Shown: positions 25,915-34,879 of the stretch, in pieces
How positions within the stretch are numbered: the first letter of the stretch is position 1
How the letters are laid out: each line of letters opens with the position of its first letter
Translations under genes and position numbers: made by a program
The notes under the pieces: model-generated
What the model was told of the DNA's origin: nothing
The model's input: only the letters and a program-made list of their open reading frames with translations
The model's database searches: none
DNA from: Maricaulis sp965228215
GTDB taxonomy: Bacteria > Pseudomonadota > Alphaproteobacteria > Caulobacterales > Maricaulaceae
Direction: 5' to 3'
Length of the DNA: 64,000 bases
Assembly: GCA_965228215.1 (NCBI GenBank)
Contig: OZ245800.1
Coordinates: 744,001 to 808,000, forward strand

Positions 25915-27720
25915 CACTTCCGCCCGCACTCCGGCCGGAGCACCACGTGACACAGCGCGCAGGCTGAATAACTGCATCGTCGGGAAATGGGCATCGATCC
26001 GCGTCTGGCCGACATATTCGCACTGGAAATCATCCGCGGCGTGCATGGCCAGCGCCGCTGCAAACGCCTCGCTGACGAATATCGATCCCGGCACGGCCTG
26101 AGGTTCGATCCGTGCCGCGATGGCGACCTGGTTGCCGAACAGGGATTCGCGTTTCTGCATCGGGTCGAGTCCCAGATGGACGGGGCCGTAATGGCCGCCG
26201 ATACGAAGCGCGAGATGCTCGGGCAGGCCAAATTCCGCAAGGTCGATCTGATCGAAAGCCGCCATCAATTGTGCCGCGGCACAGGCGGCGTCGTCGACAT
26301 CATCAAAGCCAAGGAAGAGACCATCGCCCCAGCTGTCCGCGTAGAGCGGGCGGGGGTCCAGCATCTCGCAGGTCCGGGTCAGGTGGCCGAGGACGGCCTC
26401 GACAAAGGCCGGCGTCCGGTCATCCGGCACCGCTGAGGATCCGACCACGTCGATGAACAGCATGGCCCGCAAACGGTATTCGAACGCCTCAGTGTCGCCC
26501 GGCTCTCCGATCACGGCCTCGGACCGGTAGCGCGAGGCCGGATCGATCGGCAGGATGTCCTGTTCGAGCCCGGCCGCTGACCAGACCTCGCGATCATGCG
26601 CTGTTCCCGATGGTGCGTCTTCCTGCGGCTCGTCCATTATCAGAACTTGCACCGGGCGCGTAGCCAGAACATCCGCCCGCATCCGCGCGAGCCCCATCGC
26701 GATCTCGCTGGCAAACCGGATCTGCAGCTGTGATTGCAGCCGCCGATCTCGGCTCATTTCACGGACCGAGACGGCCGCATCGAGACAGGCCTCGCACCGG
26801 GCCTCCCATTCCCCTCCGAGCGGACGCACCGAAGCCGCCATGAACACATCGACCGGCACGGGCAGAACGACGTGGAGTTCACTGCCACGACGCAGGGCGG
26901 CTTCGGCGATCATGATATCTGCGCCCGCCGCAAGTGCACCGTAGACCGAGCCGATCCGCCGCTCTTCCAACAACTCATCCAGCGTGCGGGCAAGGCCGGA
27001 TTCCGCCTCGGAGGATATCGCGCTGTTCTGCTTTCCGGTCCGGAACAGGCGACCGGCGAAATGGGCCGGACGGGGCGGTTCGAGCTCCTCCAGCCAGGTC
27101 AGTGGGCGGCCGTGTTCGGCTGCCAGGAGGCGGAATTGCCGCAAGGTCACGGCATGGGCAGCATGATTGTCAGGGTCGAGTGAGATGGCGCTGCGCAGAG
27201 CAATATGCGCCGCACCCGGATCGCCGAGAACGAGACTGGCTTCGGCCCGCGAAGCCATCGCGTAATAGGCCCGCTCCGGCTCCTGCTCATCGGCAATCCG
27301 GCAGGCATCGAGTGCTTTTCGGGCCATGTCCTGTGCCGGGCCGGTCTCGCCGGCGAGGAGATACATGCTGGCTGCATTGACGGCCGGATAGTGACCGCCG
27401 GTCTGTTCAAACACGGATTGATACCGGCGCGCCGCTTCCGACGAGAGTGCGCGGCGCGCCTCGCCCTGCGCCTCGAAAGCCTTGGCCTTGGTCAGGCGCG
27501 CGCCCAGGGCCAGGCAGTCCTCGTCGCGGACGGCCTCGTTCAGGCGATAACGTGCATAGGCCTGTTCAGCACGCTCGAGCGCGCCGGACCGGATTAGGCA
27601 GAGCACCGCACGATGCCGTAGCCACAGATCATCCGGTGCCTGCTTCAGCTCGGCCGTGCACAAATCATAGGCGCGTTGCAACTGACCGCGCTTGATGCAT
27701 TCCGCGATCTTCTCTCTCAA
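25897..27720 (-). CDS. TPR / SLOG-like / cyclase-domain signalling protein
   Basis: A 607-residue cytoplasmic protein. Residues 1-200 are TPR-like helices. Residues about 253-350 contain YGALAAGADIMIAEAALRRG and ELHVVLPVPVDVF, a pattern very like SLOG (DprA-type Rossmann) nucleotide-binding domains. From about 415 to 560 is a class III cyclase domain: metal Asps in LFIDVVGSS (D424) and SWGDGLFLGF (D466) are present, but the substrate Lys position is Asp462 and the GDxVNxxxR motif reads GNQVAIAAR. It may bind rather than cyclise a nucleotide. The start is TTG; no alternative exists because an in-frame stop lies seven codons upstream. Confidence 0.82.
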   Translation of the reverse strand: MREKIAECIKRGQLQRAYDLCTAELKQAPDDLWLRHRAVLCLIRSGALERAEQAYARYRLNEAVRDEDCLALGARLTKAKAFEAQGEARRALSSEAARRYQSVFEQTGGHYPAVNAASMYLLAGETGPAQDMARKALDACRIADEQEPERAYYAMASRAEASLVLGDPGAAHIALRSAISLDPDNHAAHAVTLRQFRLLAAEHGRPLTWLEELEPPRPAHFAGRLFRTGKQNSAISSEAESGLARTLDELLEERRIGSVYGALAAGADIMIAEAALRRGSELHVVLPVPVDVFMAASVRPLGGEWEARCEACLDAAVSVREMSRDRRLQSQLQIRFASEIAMGLARMRADVLATRPVQVLIMDEPQEDAPSGTAHDREVWSAAGLEQDILPIDPASRYRSEAVIGEPGDTEAFEYRLRAMLFIDVVGSSAVPDDRTPAFVEAVLGHLTRTCEMLDPRPLYADSWGDGLFLGFDDVDDAACAAAQLMAAFDQIDLAEFGLPEHLALRIGGHYGPVHLGLDPMQKRESLFGNQVAIAARIEPQAVPGSIFVSEAFAAALAMHAADDFQCEYVGQTRIDAHFPTMQLFSLRAVSRGAPAGVRAEVSAERL

Positions 27721-27804
27721 CCGCTTATCGCCCCCTGGTCATACTGCCACCGGCTACGTCCGGCACGTCATCATATCGTCACCCGCGAAGGCAAGCAGAA
27801 GAAA

Positions 27805-27831
27805 GGCCCGGCTGCGGGAAACAACCGGGCC
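27805..27831 (-). terminator. Intrinsic terminator, minus strand
   Basis: On the minus strand, stem GCCCGGTTG / CAGCCGGGC (one mismatch) with a seven-base loop, followed by CTTTC. It lies just after the stop of the 205-residue gene and ends the TIR operon. Confidence 0.75.
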
Positions 27832-27852
27832 CATTCTGGATATCGGACTAGA

Positions 27853-28470
27853 TCAGGGGCCGTTACCGCCATTGCCAACTTCCGGGTCGATGATGACACG
27901 CGTGCTGTACCCGTCCTGCTCGACCTTCACGTAGAGCCCGAACTGATAGGTCCCCTTCTTGGTGTCCCGATCGACCAGGCTGAAACTTTTCGGCTTTCGG
28001 CTCTGCCCGTCGAGGGTCAACCAGTTGAGATCCCCGAATTGATTGTCGGTATCGCGTGACTTGAACTTGATACGCGCTTCTTCAAATGACCAGTTCTCGA
28101 CGTGTAGATGGAAGATGATCCGGGTACTCCCATCAATATGCAGGTCAAACGGACACGCCTCCGGCTTTGTTGTTGACGGCGGCGCGCACACCTCCCACCG
28201 GCTGCCGATCGCCGCGATCACGGCCTTACGCAGTTCGTGCCTGTCAGCCTTCGCATTCGCGTCGACGGCATCTCCGAAGAGCTTCAGGATTTCCAGGATG
28301 TCTGCGTCTGAGAATGCCTTGCCTCTGGGGTCGACCCCCGTGACAACAACGAACGAGCCCTGAGCAAGGGCGATTAAGCTGAGTGAAGTCCGCTGGTAGG
28401 AAATGGAGCCTTTCACAAGCTCCATCTGTGTCCGGCTTCCGTCGAGCATTTCGCTATGTTGATCCACCAT
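27853..28470 (-). CDS. Unrecognised 205-residue protein downstream of the TIR gene
   Basis: I do not recognise this protein. No signal peptide. The first 100 residues look helical (SDADILEILKLFGDAVDANAK, HELRKAVIAAIGSRWEVCAPP); the last 100 look like beta strands ending in TYQFGLYVKVEQDGYSTRVI and a Gly/Asn tail. It has a strong ribosome site (AGGGGGAA) and lies 37 bases after the TIR-TPR gene on the same strand, with a terminator after it, so the two form an operon. By position it could be a partner, sensor or immunity protein of the TIR protein; this is inference only. Confidence 0.75.
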   Translation of the reverse strand: MVDQHSEMLDGSRTQMELVKGSISYQRTSLSLIALAQGSFVVVTGVDPRGKAFSDADILEILKLFGDAVDANAKADRHELRKAVIAAIGSRWEVCAPPSTTKPEACPFDLHIDGSTRIIFHLHVENWSFEEARIKFKSRDTDNQFGDLNWLTLDGQSRKPKSFSLVDRDTKKGTYQFGLYVKVEQDGYSTRVIIDPEVGNGGNGP

Positions 28471-28507
28471 TCATTCCCCCTGTGATTCACGCGCGCTCCC
28501 GCATGGA

Positions 28508-30559
28508 TTACCGGGAGTCGGCGGTGACCGTTTCCGCGAGCGCTGCCCTGGCCCGGCGATACTCAACCGACGTTTCCGGCGACAGCACAGTCTCTACCTG
28601 ATCGAGCACAGCGATGACCCGCTGCCGTATTTCGATGGCCGCGTCCGGGTCTCCTTGTGCGATCAGCGCATCCGCCAAAAGATTGGATGCAGCAGCATAA
28701 ACATACGGGCTTGGGATGACATTTCCGTTCGCCCCCTGCTCCATCATCAGCAGATCCAGAAGGTGCTGCGCCTCTTCTTCCGCTTCGCTGAACTGGCCCG
28801 AAGCGAGCAGGATGCGCGCCTGTACAATAAGGGCCCGTCGTCGCACAGAACGCTCAATCTCGTACTCGCCATCCAGCAAGGCGGGTTGGGCGAGATACGC
28901 GGTGGCCTCTCGTTGCGCCCGACGCGCCGCGGCTATATTGCCGGCCTTAAGATAGGTCGAGCTCGCCCATAGACGGATCGACGCAGCCGTCGCGATCCAG
29001 TGACTATTCGACGGGTCGTGAGTAACGATGGCCTGAGCTTCGACTCGCGTGGATTCCGCGAGAGCCAACGCGAGCTCCAGCTCATCTTCGGTCATCGCCA
29101 TGTCATCCGTCACCAGGGTCCGGATGAGGCCCAGTTCCGCTTCGATCGCATCCTCCCTGACCTGCCAGTCGGCCAGGCTGTCAGCGAGCTGGCCCTCGAA
29201 GACCTCGACCTGGCGCCGCCGCCATTCCACGGCTTCCGACCGCTTGCCGGCCAGATGATCAATATCGGCAATCCAGGCGTAGGAATTGGCGATATCGAGC
29301 CAGGCCCGAATTTGGTTTTCGAACGTGTCTACGAGATCGAGTTTGATATTCAGGGATCGCAGGGCTGAAACTTTCGCCTCGTCGAGCCGCTGCTGACGCA
29401 GATAGACCACGGCCAGGTTGGTATGGGCGTAGGCGGCCTCCATCTGCCATTCTGCCCGGCCCGCATCTATCTCCACCAGCCGCAGCGCCAAGTCGCGATA
29501 GGTGGAGAAGTGGCGTTCCGCCGTCACCTGGTCTCCGCGCCGGGAGGCGGACTGGCCGACCCAGAAAGCGCTTTGGGAATGATCGAAAATACGGTCCGGG
29601 TCATCCGGAGCCGCCTCCAGCAAGCGTTCCGTCGCCTCGTAGGCGTCCAGGAAGCGCTCGAATGCCCCCAGGTGATCACCCTGGTTGTCATCGATACGAC
29701 CGAGGAGGTGGAAGGCCTGGGAACGCCGTCCCAGCTCGTCCGCGCCAAGCGCTCCGGCGGGCTGGTTCTGGTAGTATTCAATCACTTTCTCGCCGACGGC
29801 ATCGAGTACATCCAGCCGTCCAACGGGTGCCAATCGGTCTTGCAGTTCGCTCAACATGAATTCGATCAAATCCTCTGCCTCGGCCTTGCGGCGTTCGGCT
29901 TCGGATTGAGCTGAAAGTGCGAACGCAGTCAGGCCAGCCATAACTAGGCTGAGCGACAGGGAAATCGCCGTGATGGCGGTCACGCGCCTTTGCCGGCGTT
30001 GGAGGTCCCGCTGGACCAGATCGTCCAGGCTAAGGTCGAGCAGACCTGAGACCAGTTTGAGAATGGCGGCGCGTTCACCTGGACCCTCCGGCCGGAAATC
30101 CGCGGCCAGGGGTTCGCTGACCCCACCGTCCGCATCAAGCTCCAGCAGGCTTTCCGGGAAACAGGCGCGCGGCCCCACAGGTTGCCGCAGGGAATCCTCC
30201 GGATCGCCACCGACCACGGCGGTCAGGATGCGGCCATCGGGATTGAGCTCGCGGAAGACCTCGATTTCCCGATTGACCCAGCGGGACGCAGCCGCGGCGG
30301 GAGAGCAGATCACGAGAAGCGCATCCGACCGCCCCAGCGCCGTCCGCACGGCATCGGAAAGGTCCTGGGCTGCCGGCAATTCATCCTGGTCGCGGAAGAT
30401 CGGCGAAAGGCGCCGAGGGACTGGACCGGCCGCAGTTGCCCGGCCGACCAGCCTTTTCGGAAGCGGATAGGATTCCAGGTCGCGGTGGATCCGGCGGGCC
30501 CAGGCATCATCCTTGTGACTATAGCTGATGAATGCGCGATAGCGCGTTTCGCTACGCAT
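28508..30559 (-). CDS. TIR domain - transmembrane helix - TPR protein
   Basis: A 683-residue protein. Residues 5-125 are a TIR domain: RYRAFISYSHKDD opens it, then the box with SPAAAASRWVNREIEVF. The glutamate in WVNRE (E98) matches the catalytic Glu of NAD-cleaving TIR domains such as SARM1 (WVHKE). A single hydrophobic helix lies at about 192-215 after a basic patch (QRRQRRR). The rest (about 225-680) is helical with TPR-like repeats and many Trp/Tyr. The N-terminal TIR would be cytoplasmic and the TPRs periplasmic, since the basic patch precedes the helix. Start follows TTGGGG. First gene of a two-gene operon. Could be a NADase effector or a signalling adaptor. Confidence 0.87.
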   Translation of the reverse strand: MRSETRYRAFISYSHKDDAWARRIHRDLESYPLPKRLVGRATAAGPVPRRLSPIFRDQDELPAAQDLSDAVRTALGRSDALLVICSPAAAASRWVNREIEVFRELNPDGRILTAVVGGDPEDSLRQPVGPRACFPESLLELDADGGVSEPLAADFRPEGPGERAAILKLVSGLLDLSLDDLVQRDLQRRQRRVTAITAISLSLSLVMAGLTAFALSAQSEAERRKAEAEDLIEFMLSELQDRLAPVGRLDVLDAVGEKVIEYYQNQPAGALGADELGRRSQAFHLLGRIDDNQGDHLGAFERFLDAYEATERLLEAAPDDPDRIFDHSQSAFWVGQSASRRGDQVTAERHFSTYRDLALRLVEIDAGRAEWQMEAAYAHTNLAVVYLRQQRLDEAKVSALRSLNIKLDLVDTFENQIRAWLDIANSYAWIADIDHLAGKRSEAVEWRRRQVEVFEGQLADSLADWQVREDAIEAELGLIRTLVTDDMAMTEDELELALALAESTRVEAQAIVTHDPSNSHWIATAASIRLWASSTYLKAGNIAAARRAQREATAYLAQPALLDGEYEIERSVRRRALIVQARILLASGQFSEAEEEAQHLLDLLMMEQGANGNVIPSPYVYAAASNLLADALIAQGDPDAAIEIRQRVIAVLDQVETVLSPETSVEYRRARAALAETVTADSR

Positions 30560-30922
30560 TACTGACGCCCCAACCTCAACGCTTGCACGAGGCCGGCATA
30601 ATCAGAAGTTTGATCCTCGAGCGCAAGCGCGAACTGGGAAATCCCCAAGATCTTGAAGCATTAAGCCGGGGTGGCGGGACGCGTCGACGAAGTTGGGGCT
30701 TCGCTAGGGTAAGAGGCACGTCCCGCCGGAATCTCCTCCTGGCGGAGGTCGGTTGGGGCCGCTCTGTCGGAGCGGTCACCCCTGTCTAGCCGGGCCTGGA
30801 CCCGTCTGCCGTGACCGCCGTCACGCCCGGGCGCATAGCGCTGGTTTTGGGGCCGCATCGGTGCCTCGGCGGTTCTGTGCTAAGGTTTTCGTTCACGTGA
30901 TCTAACGCGACAGGAGGGGGAT
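30560..30922. promoter_or_regulatory. Divergent promoter region with a small hairpin
   Basis: About 360 bases between the TIR operon and the collagen-like gene, with no gene. It holds a hairpin CCGCTC / GAGCGG (30759-30775). The start of the right-hand gene has the strong site ACAGGAGGGGG. I cannot place -35/-10 elements with confidence. Confidence 0.4.
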
Positions 30923-32716
30923 ATGCGCCACGCAGCCTTCGCGTCATTCGTGTTCGCGTACGCATGCCTGGCCGGCCAGACCGCAATCGCCGCCCAGGAG
31001 GATCCGGCTACGACCAGCTCGCCGCCTCAATTCGCCGATCTCGGTGTCGTTGAACAGGGCGAGGTGCTGAGCCTCAATCTCGAGGCGGTCAACCGGAATT
31101 GCGAACAGCCACAGGACTTCCGTTTCGACGTTTCCGGCGTGCCGTGGATGCACATCGCGGGCAGCGACACGGTGCCCCAGCTCGGTCCAGGCGAAAACGG
31201 AACCATCGAAGCCGTCGCCGATTCCTACGGATTCGAGCCCGGCATCTATACCGGCTCAATCTTCGTCGATTGCGAAACCTGCGGCTGGTTTGTTTTCGCC
31301 CAGTGCACGATCGACCGCCAGCAGATTGATCTCCAGCTCGAGATCGTGGCAACTGAGGAGATTGCGCTCGGCCCGGCCGGCCCTGCCGGCAATCCCGGTC
31401 AGCCCGGTCCTGCAGGCCCGCCGGCGAATGCCGCGGGCGGTGCCAGTGCGGCACCTACGGGATTGAATTACCCACCCATCCCCGCCGACCCGGCCGCCGT
31501 GCCCGCCGATATCAACCGGCATCTCAACGGTCAGCAAAGACGCAATCTCAACACGACCCGGCGCAATGCGCAGAACGCGGCCAACAACTACGCCCAGGCC
31601 GTCAGCCGCGCCGAAGCGGCCCGCCGGGCCAGGAATGATTGCGAGGACGAACTCGCGCGTCTGCGAGCCGTGCTCGCCACAGCCCAGGCCAACGCCCAGG
31701 CGGCAGCCGCCAGTCTTGCCGCGGCCCAGGCGAGACTCGCGGCTTATGAAAGCGACCTGGAAGCCGCAAGCCGGGCGATGGACCGAACTTATCGCGAACT
31801 CCAGGCTGCGGCGGCCTACCGGACGATCATCTACGAGGAAGACGGAACCGGCAGCGACCGCTACCGGGAGGCACAGGAACAGGTCGACCGTTTCAATGAT
31901 GCGGCGATCGAGGCACAGCGCGAATTCTCGCGGGTTCGCGCATCCTATGAAGCGCGTCAGGCAGCAGTCACAGCCGCGCAGGCCGCAGCCCAGACAGCAA
32001 ACGCAGCGGCCCAGGCCGCACTCCAGGCCGTACAGGCGAAGGAACGCGAATGTCTCGGACTGACGACCACCGATACGAATGCCCAAAACGCCGTCGCCAA
32101 TGCCGCAGCCGCTGCCAACGCGGCGAACAATGCAGCCCGCAATGCTGCCAATGCCGCACCAGGACAGGCCGCGGACAATCTGCGGGACAGTCTGCGGAGC
32201 AAGCGCCAGAGCCTGCAAAGATGCCATGACGCAATGCGCGAGAAGGCCCGCATCCTGACACGCGCATTCCAGGCGCTACGGGATCTCGGTGTCATCAGCG
32301 GTGTCAGCGCTCGGGACATCGACATCGAGGCTCATGTCGCCCAGAGCATGGCCGCGGTTGCGGCCGATGCCGCTGCGTCGGCGGTCCGGCTGCCAACCTT
32401 CCAGGTCTTCACCATCCTCGATGGCCTGCAGGCCGCCTACGGCATCGTGCGTATCCACCAGCTCTCGCTGGTACCGGACACGATGGGATATGACGGCGAT
32501 GACAATCTGTCGAACTGGCTACGGGACCCGCGGCGGAACTACGCCGACAATCCAACAGAGGCGCAAAAAGTCATCCACGAAATGCGCCGCTTCGTCACTC
32601 GCAACGGCAATACGAACTATCTGCGGGAGGAGTGGCAACGCATGGTCGACAATTGCAATCGTCTGCAGACCGAAATCCGGGAGGAAGAGGCGGAACTCGC
32701 CCGGCTCACCCGCTAG
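30923..32716 (+). CDS. Secreted protein with collagen-like run and alanine-rich coiled coil
   Basis: A 597-residue exported protein, family not recognised. Signal peptide to about residue 24. Residues 30-145 form a small domain with four cysteines (C60, C117, C120, C128). Next is a run of six collagen-type Gly-X-Y triplets (150-167, GPAGPAGNPGQPGPAGPP), a Pro-rich linker, then a long Ala/Gln/Arg-rich coiled coil (about 205-440) and a C-terminal helical domain with YGIVRIHQLSLVPDTMGYDGDD. The stop is interlocked with that of the OsmC gene. It has normal codon use. A trimeric or fibre-like periplasmic or surface structure is a fair guess; divergent from the TIR operon. Confidence 0.8.
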   Translation: MRHAAFASFVFAYACLAGQTAIAAQEDPATTSSPPQFADLGVVEQGEVLSLNLEAVNRNCEQPQDFRFDVSGVPWMHIAGSDTVPQLGPGENGTIEAVADSYGFEPGIYTGSIFVDCETCGWFVFAQCTIDRQQIDLQLEIVATEEIALGPAGPAGNPGQPGPAGPPANAAGGASAAPTGLNYPPIPADPAAVPADINRHLNGQQRRNLNTTRRNAQNAANNYAQAVSRAEAARRARNDCEDELARLRAVLATAQANAQAAAASLAAAQARLAAYESDLEAASRAMDRTYRELQAAAAYRTIIYEEDGTGSDRYREAQEQVDRFNDAAIEAQREFSRVRASYEARQAAVTAAQAAAQTANAAAQAALQAVQAKERECLGLTTTDTNAQNAVANAAAAANAANNAARNAANAAPGQAADNLRDSLRSKRQSLQRCHDAMREKARILTRAFQALRDLGVISGVSARDIDIEAHVAQSMAAVAADAAASAVRLPTFQVFTILDGLQAAYGIVRIHQLSLVPDTMGYDGDDNLSNWLRDPRRNYADNPTEAQKVIHEMRRFVTRNGNTNYLREEWQRMVDNCNRLQTEIREEEAELARLTR

Positions 32717-33339
32717 CCCGGCGTGCGCGAGGTCTCTTCCGGCCCGACGCCCTCACGGGTTTCAAGCTCCTCGCCATTGTGGACGAGGCGGGTCATCCAG
32801 GGCAGCGGATTGCGCAGCGCGAAATGCGCCATGCAGGCACCCTCGGCCTCGGCCAGCAATCCCTGGACGACTTCCTGGGATTCCGGGCTCTCGATGATGA
32901 CATGGCTCTCAATGCCTTCGCAGGCACCCTCGGTCGGATAGCCAAGCTCGCGCATGGTCGAAAGATTGGTCTTGAAGCGCAGGCGCTGCTCAATCTTCAT
33001 CGAGGTGATGTCGATCTTCCGGGCGGTGAGGATGTCCGAGAGATGGGTCAGTAGGCAGAAGGCGATCCCGGCAGAAAAATACGCCAGCGGCGGAGGAGCC
33101 GTGTCGTCACCGACCGGTTTCTGTTCGTCACAATAAAGCTTCGCCGGGCTGAAACCGGGAATATTGACCTGGACGACACCGCTCTTCTTCTGGCGCTCAT
33201 GCGCCTCGGCAACGATATTGACCTCGAAGTGCAGGGGTTCGGGGACACGGGCCTTGCGGAAGGGGCTCGCCTCGAACTGGGTTACCTCCGGAAGATCAGT
33301 TGCGCGTTCACCCACTTTGAATTCGGTCGTCTCGGTCAT
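32713..33339 (-). CDS. OsmC family peroxiredoxin-like protein
   Basis: A 208-residue OsmC/Ohr family protein with the two redox cysteines expected for the family: C95 in AGIAFCLLTHLSD and C140 in EGACEGIESHVIIE. Members reduce organic hydroperoxides or act on other thiol-linked stress substrates. It has an N-terminal extension of about 35 residues and a C-terminal extension beyond the core. AAGGGGATAGG precedes the ATG. It is divergent from an Lrp/AsnC regulator across 133 bases, so that regulator may control it. Cytoplasmic. Confidence 0.88.
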   Translation of the reverse strand: MTETTEFKVGERATDLPEVTQFEASPFRKARVPEPLHFEVNIVAEAHERQKKSGVVQVNIPGFSPAKLYCDEQKPVGDDTAPPPLAYFSAGIAFCLLTHLSDILTARKIDITSMKIEQRLRFKTNLSTMRELGYPTEGACEGIESHVIIESPESQEVVQGLLAEAEGACMAHFALRNPLPWMTRLVHNGEELETREGVGPEETSRTPG

Positions 33340-33472
33340 GCCTATCCCCTTGGCTGATTTTCTGGTGACGGAATAACACGCCGCTCGCGGCGAAATGCTT
33401 CATTTTCATGCGTTCTTGATCCATAATTGACGCTTTCCTCCACTTTTGAAGATCTAATCAGCGATTTTCGCC

Positions 33473-33946
33473 ATGGATATAGATGCAGATGATCGCCGGC
33501 TTCTCGCCATCCTTCAGCGGGAGGGCCGCATCCCGATCGTGGAGCTGGCGCGCCGGGCCAACCTGTCGGAGACAACCTGTCTTCGGCGCACCCGGAGCCT
33601 GGAAGCGGCCGGGATCATCGAGGGTTATCGCGCCGAGATCGCGCGCGAAGCGACCGGATTCACTGTCACCGCCTTCATCCAGGTCAGTCTCGACCAGCGC
33701 GTGGAAGCGGCCAGTGATGCGTTCAAGGAGGCCATCGCCCGGGAACCCTGGGTGTTGGAATGCTATTCCGTCGCCGGCACGTTTGATCACCTGATGAAAG
33801 TCGTCGCGCCGGACAATCAGGCCCTGGCCCGGTTCATCCTCGAGGAGCTGGCGCGGTATGAAAGCGTGCGGGATTTCCAGACCGTCTTCGTGCTCGATAC
33901 GGTGAAGCTCGACCCCCACCTTCCGCTATCTCTGGACCGCGGTTAG
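33473..33946 (+). CDS. Lrp/AsnC family transcription regulator
   Basis: A 157-residue regulator with an N-terminal helix-turn-helix (DDRRLLAILQREGRIPIVELARRANLSETTCLRRTRSLEAAG; residues 6-50) and a C-terminal RAM ligand-binding domain (about 65-150) with the VLECYSVAGTFDHLMKV strand pair. Lrp-type proteins usually sense amino acids. It is divergent from the OsmC gene and its stop is interlocked (TTAG) with the convergent DUF3108 gene. The ribosome site is weak. The effector is unknown. Confidence 0.9.
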   Translation: MDIDADDRRLLAILQREGRIPIVELARRANLSETTCLRRTRSLEAAGIIEGYRAEIAREATGFTVTAFIQVSLDQRVEAASDAFKEAIAREPWVLECYSVAGTFDHLMKVVAPDNQALARFILEELARYESVRDFQTVFVLDTVKLDPHLPLSLDRG

Positions 33947-34764
33947 CCCGGCAGGGCGCGAACCTCCTGAGCCTCAATGGTAATACCGCCGAAGCCGGCT
34001 CGCGTATGCAGCCGCACCGGAATATGCGCCTCGCCATCGAACAGCGGGGCGAGCCAGACGGTCAGCGGGTGTGCGAGCTCGTCCTCGCTGGGATAGTCCT
34101 CGGAGTCATATCCCGAGATCGGCTCGTACCAAATGCGGCAGACCCGGGCCTCGCCGCGCCAGCCCCGCGTACGCACCCGCTCCAAACCGGCTGATTCCAG
34201 CCTCAGGTCATAACGCTGCTTGCCGTCGAAGACCGGGATCGACCCGTCGCAGACCGGGCTGCCGGAGGCGTTGATCGCCTCGGACAGGAAGAAAACCGCC
34301 GTCATCGGGTCGAGCACCCCGGTGCGCTCGCTGTCGCTGGCCGGCGGCTCGCCGAGAGAACCGAAGGGTGGTTCGGCCGTTGAGACGGCGAGACGATCCT
34401 CGAATGCAACATCGACGGCCCTCACTTTCCGCCCAGTTCGCTCGATATGGGCGTAGCGACCGGGCACGGGCAGGCCTGCCTCGAACACGCCGGAGACCTC
34501 GGCCCGGATGTCGAAATCGGTGAACAGGGCCGCCAGTCCCGCAGCTCCGATCTCGGTACTCGCGGAGTAGCTGTCGGGAGCGCGATGGGCCCGCAGCGTG
34601 ATCTCGCCGACCTTGAAAATGAGGACTGAACTGGAATAGCGAGCCTCGACCGAAAGCGCTTCACCGGGCTCGAACACACCGGCAGCCAAATCATCCCCGG
34701 CCATGGCGGAATCACCCCCGGACAGGACGAGGACAAGCAGGCAGAGCACAAATAGTCGGGACAT
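33943..34764 (-). CDS. DUF3108 family exported protein
   Basis: A 273-residue protein with signal peptide MSRLFVLCLLVLVLSGGDSAMAG and a beta-rich body. The pattern GEALSVEARYSSSVLIFKVGEITLRAH near the start and VWLAPLFDGEAHIPVRLHTRAGFG near the end matches DUF3108 proteins, which are exported and of unknown role. I start at the internal ATG preceded by GGAAGAAAA. It faces the aldo/keto reductase gene divergently across 115 bases. Nothing in the context fixes its function. Confidence 0.82.
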   Translation of the reverse strand: MSRLFVLCLLVLVLSGGDSAMAGDDLAAGVFEPGEALSVEARYSSSVLIFKVGEITLRAHRAPDSYSASTEIGAAGLAALFTDFDIRAEVSGVFEAGLPVPGRYAHIERTGRKVRAVDVAFEDRLAVSTAEPPFGSLGEPPASDSERTGVLDPMTAVFFLSEAINASGSPVCDGSIPVFDGKQRYDLRLESAGLERVRTRGWRGEARVCRIWYEPISGYDSEDYPSEDELAHPLTVWLAPLFDGEAHIPVRLHTRAGFGGITIEAQEVRALPG

Positions 34765-34879
34765 GTTTTTCTTCCAGATCGGCCGCCCTGGCGGGCAGGT
34801 AAATACCCCCAACTGACCAGTCTAGAACATTCGCTGCGAAATTGCTTGAACTTCCTGCGATGACAGGCAATTTGGGGCC

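Noticed and set aside
30532..30789. 85-codon plus-strand frame in the TIR/collagen-like promoter region
   Set aside because: No ribosome site, Arg-rich random composition, and it overlaps the TIR gene start.
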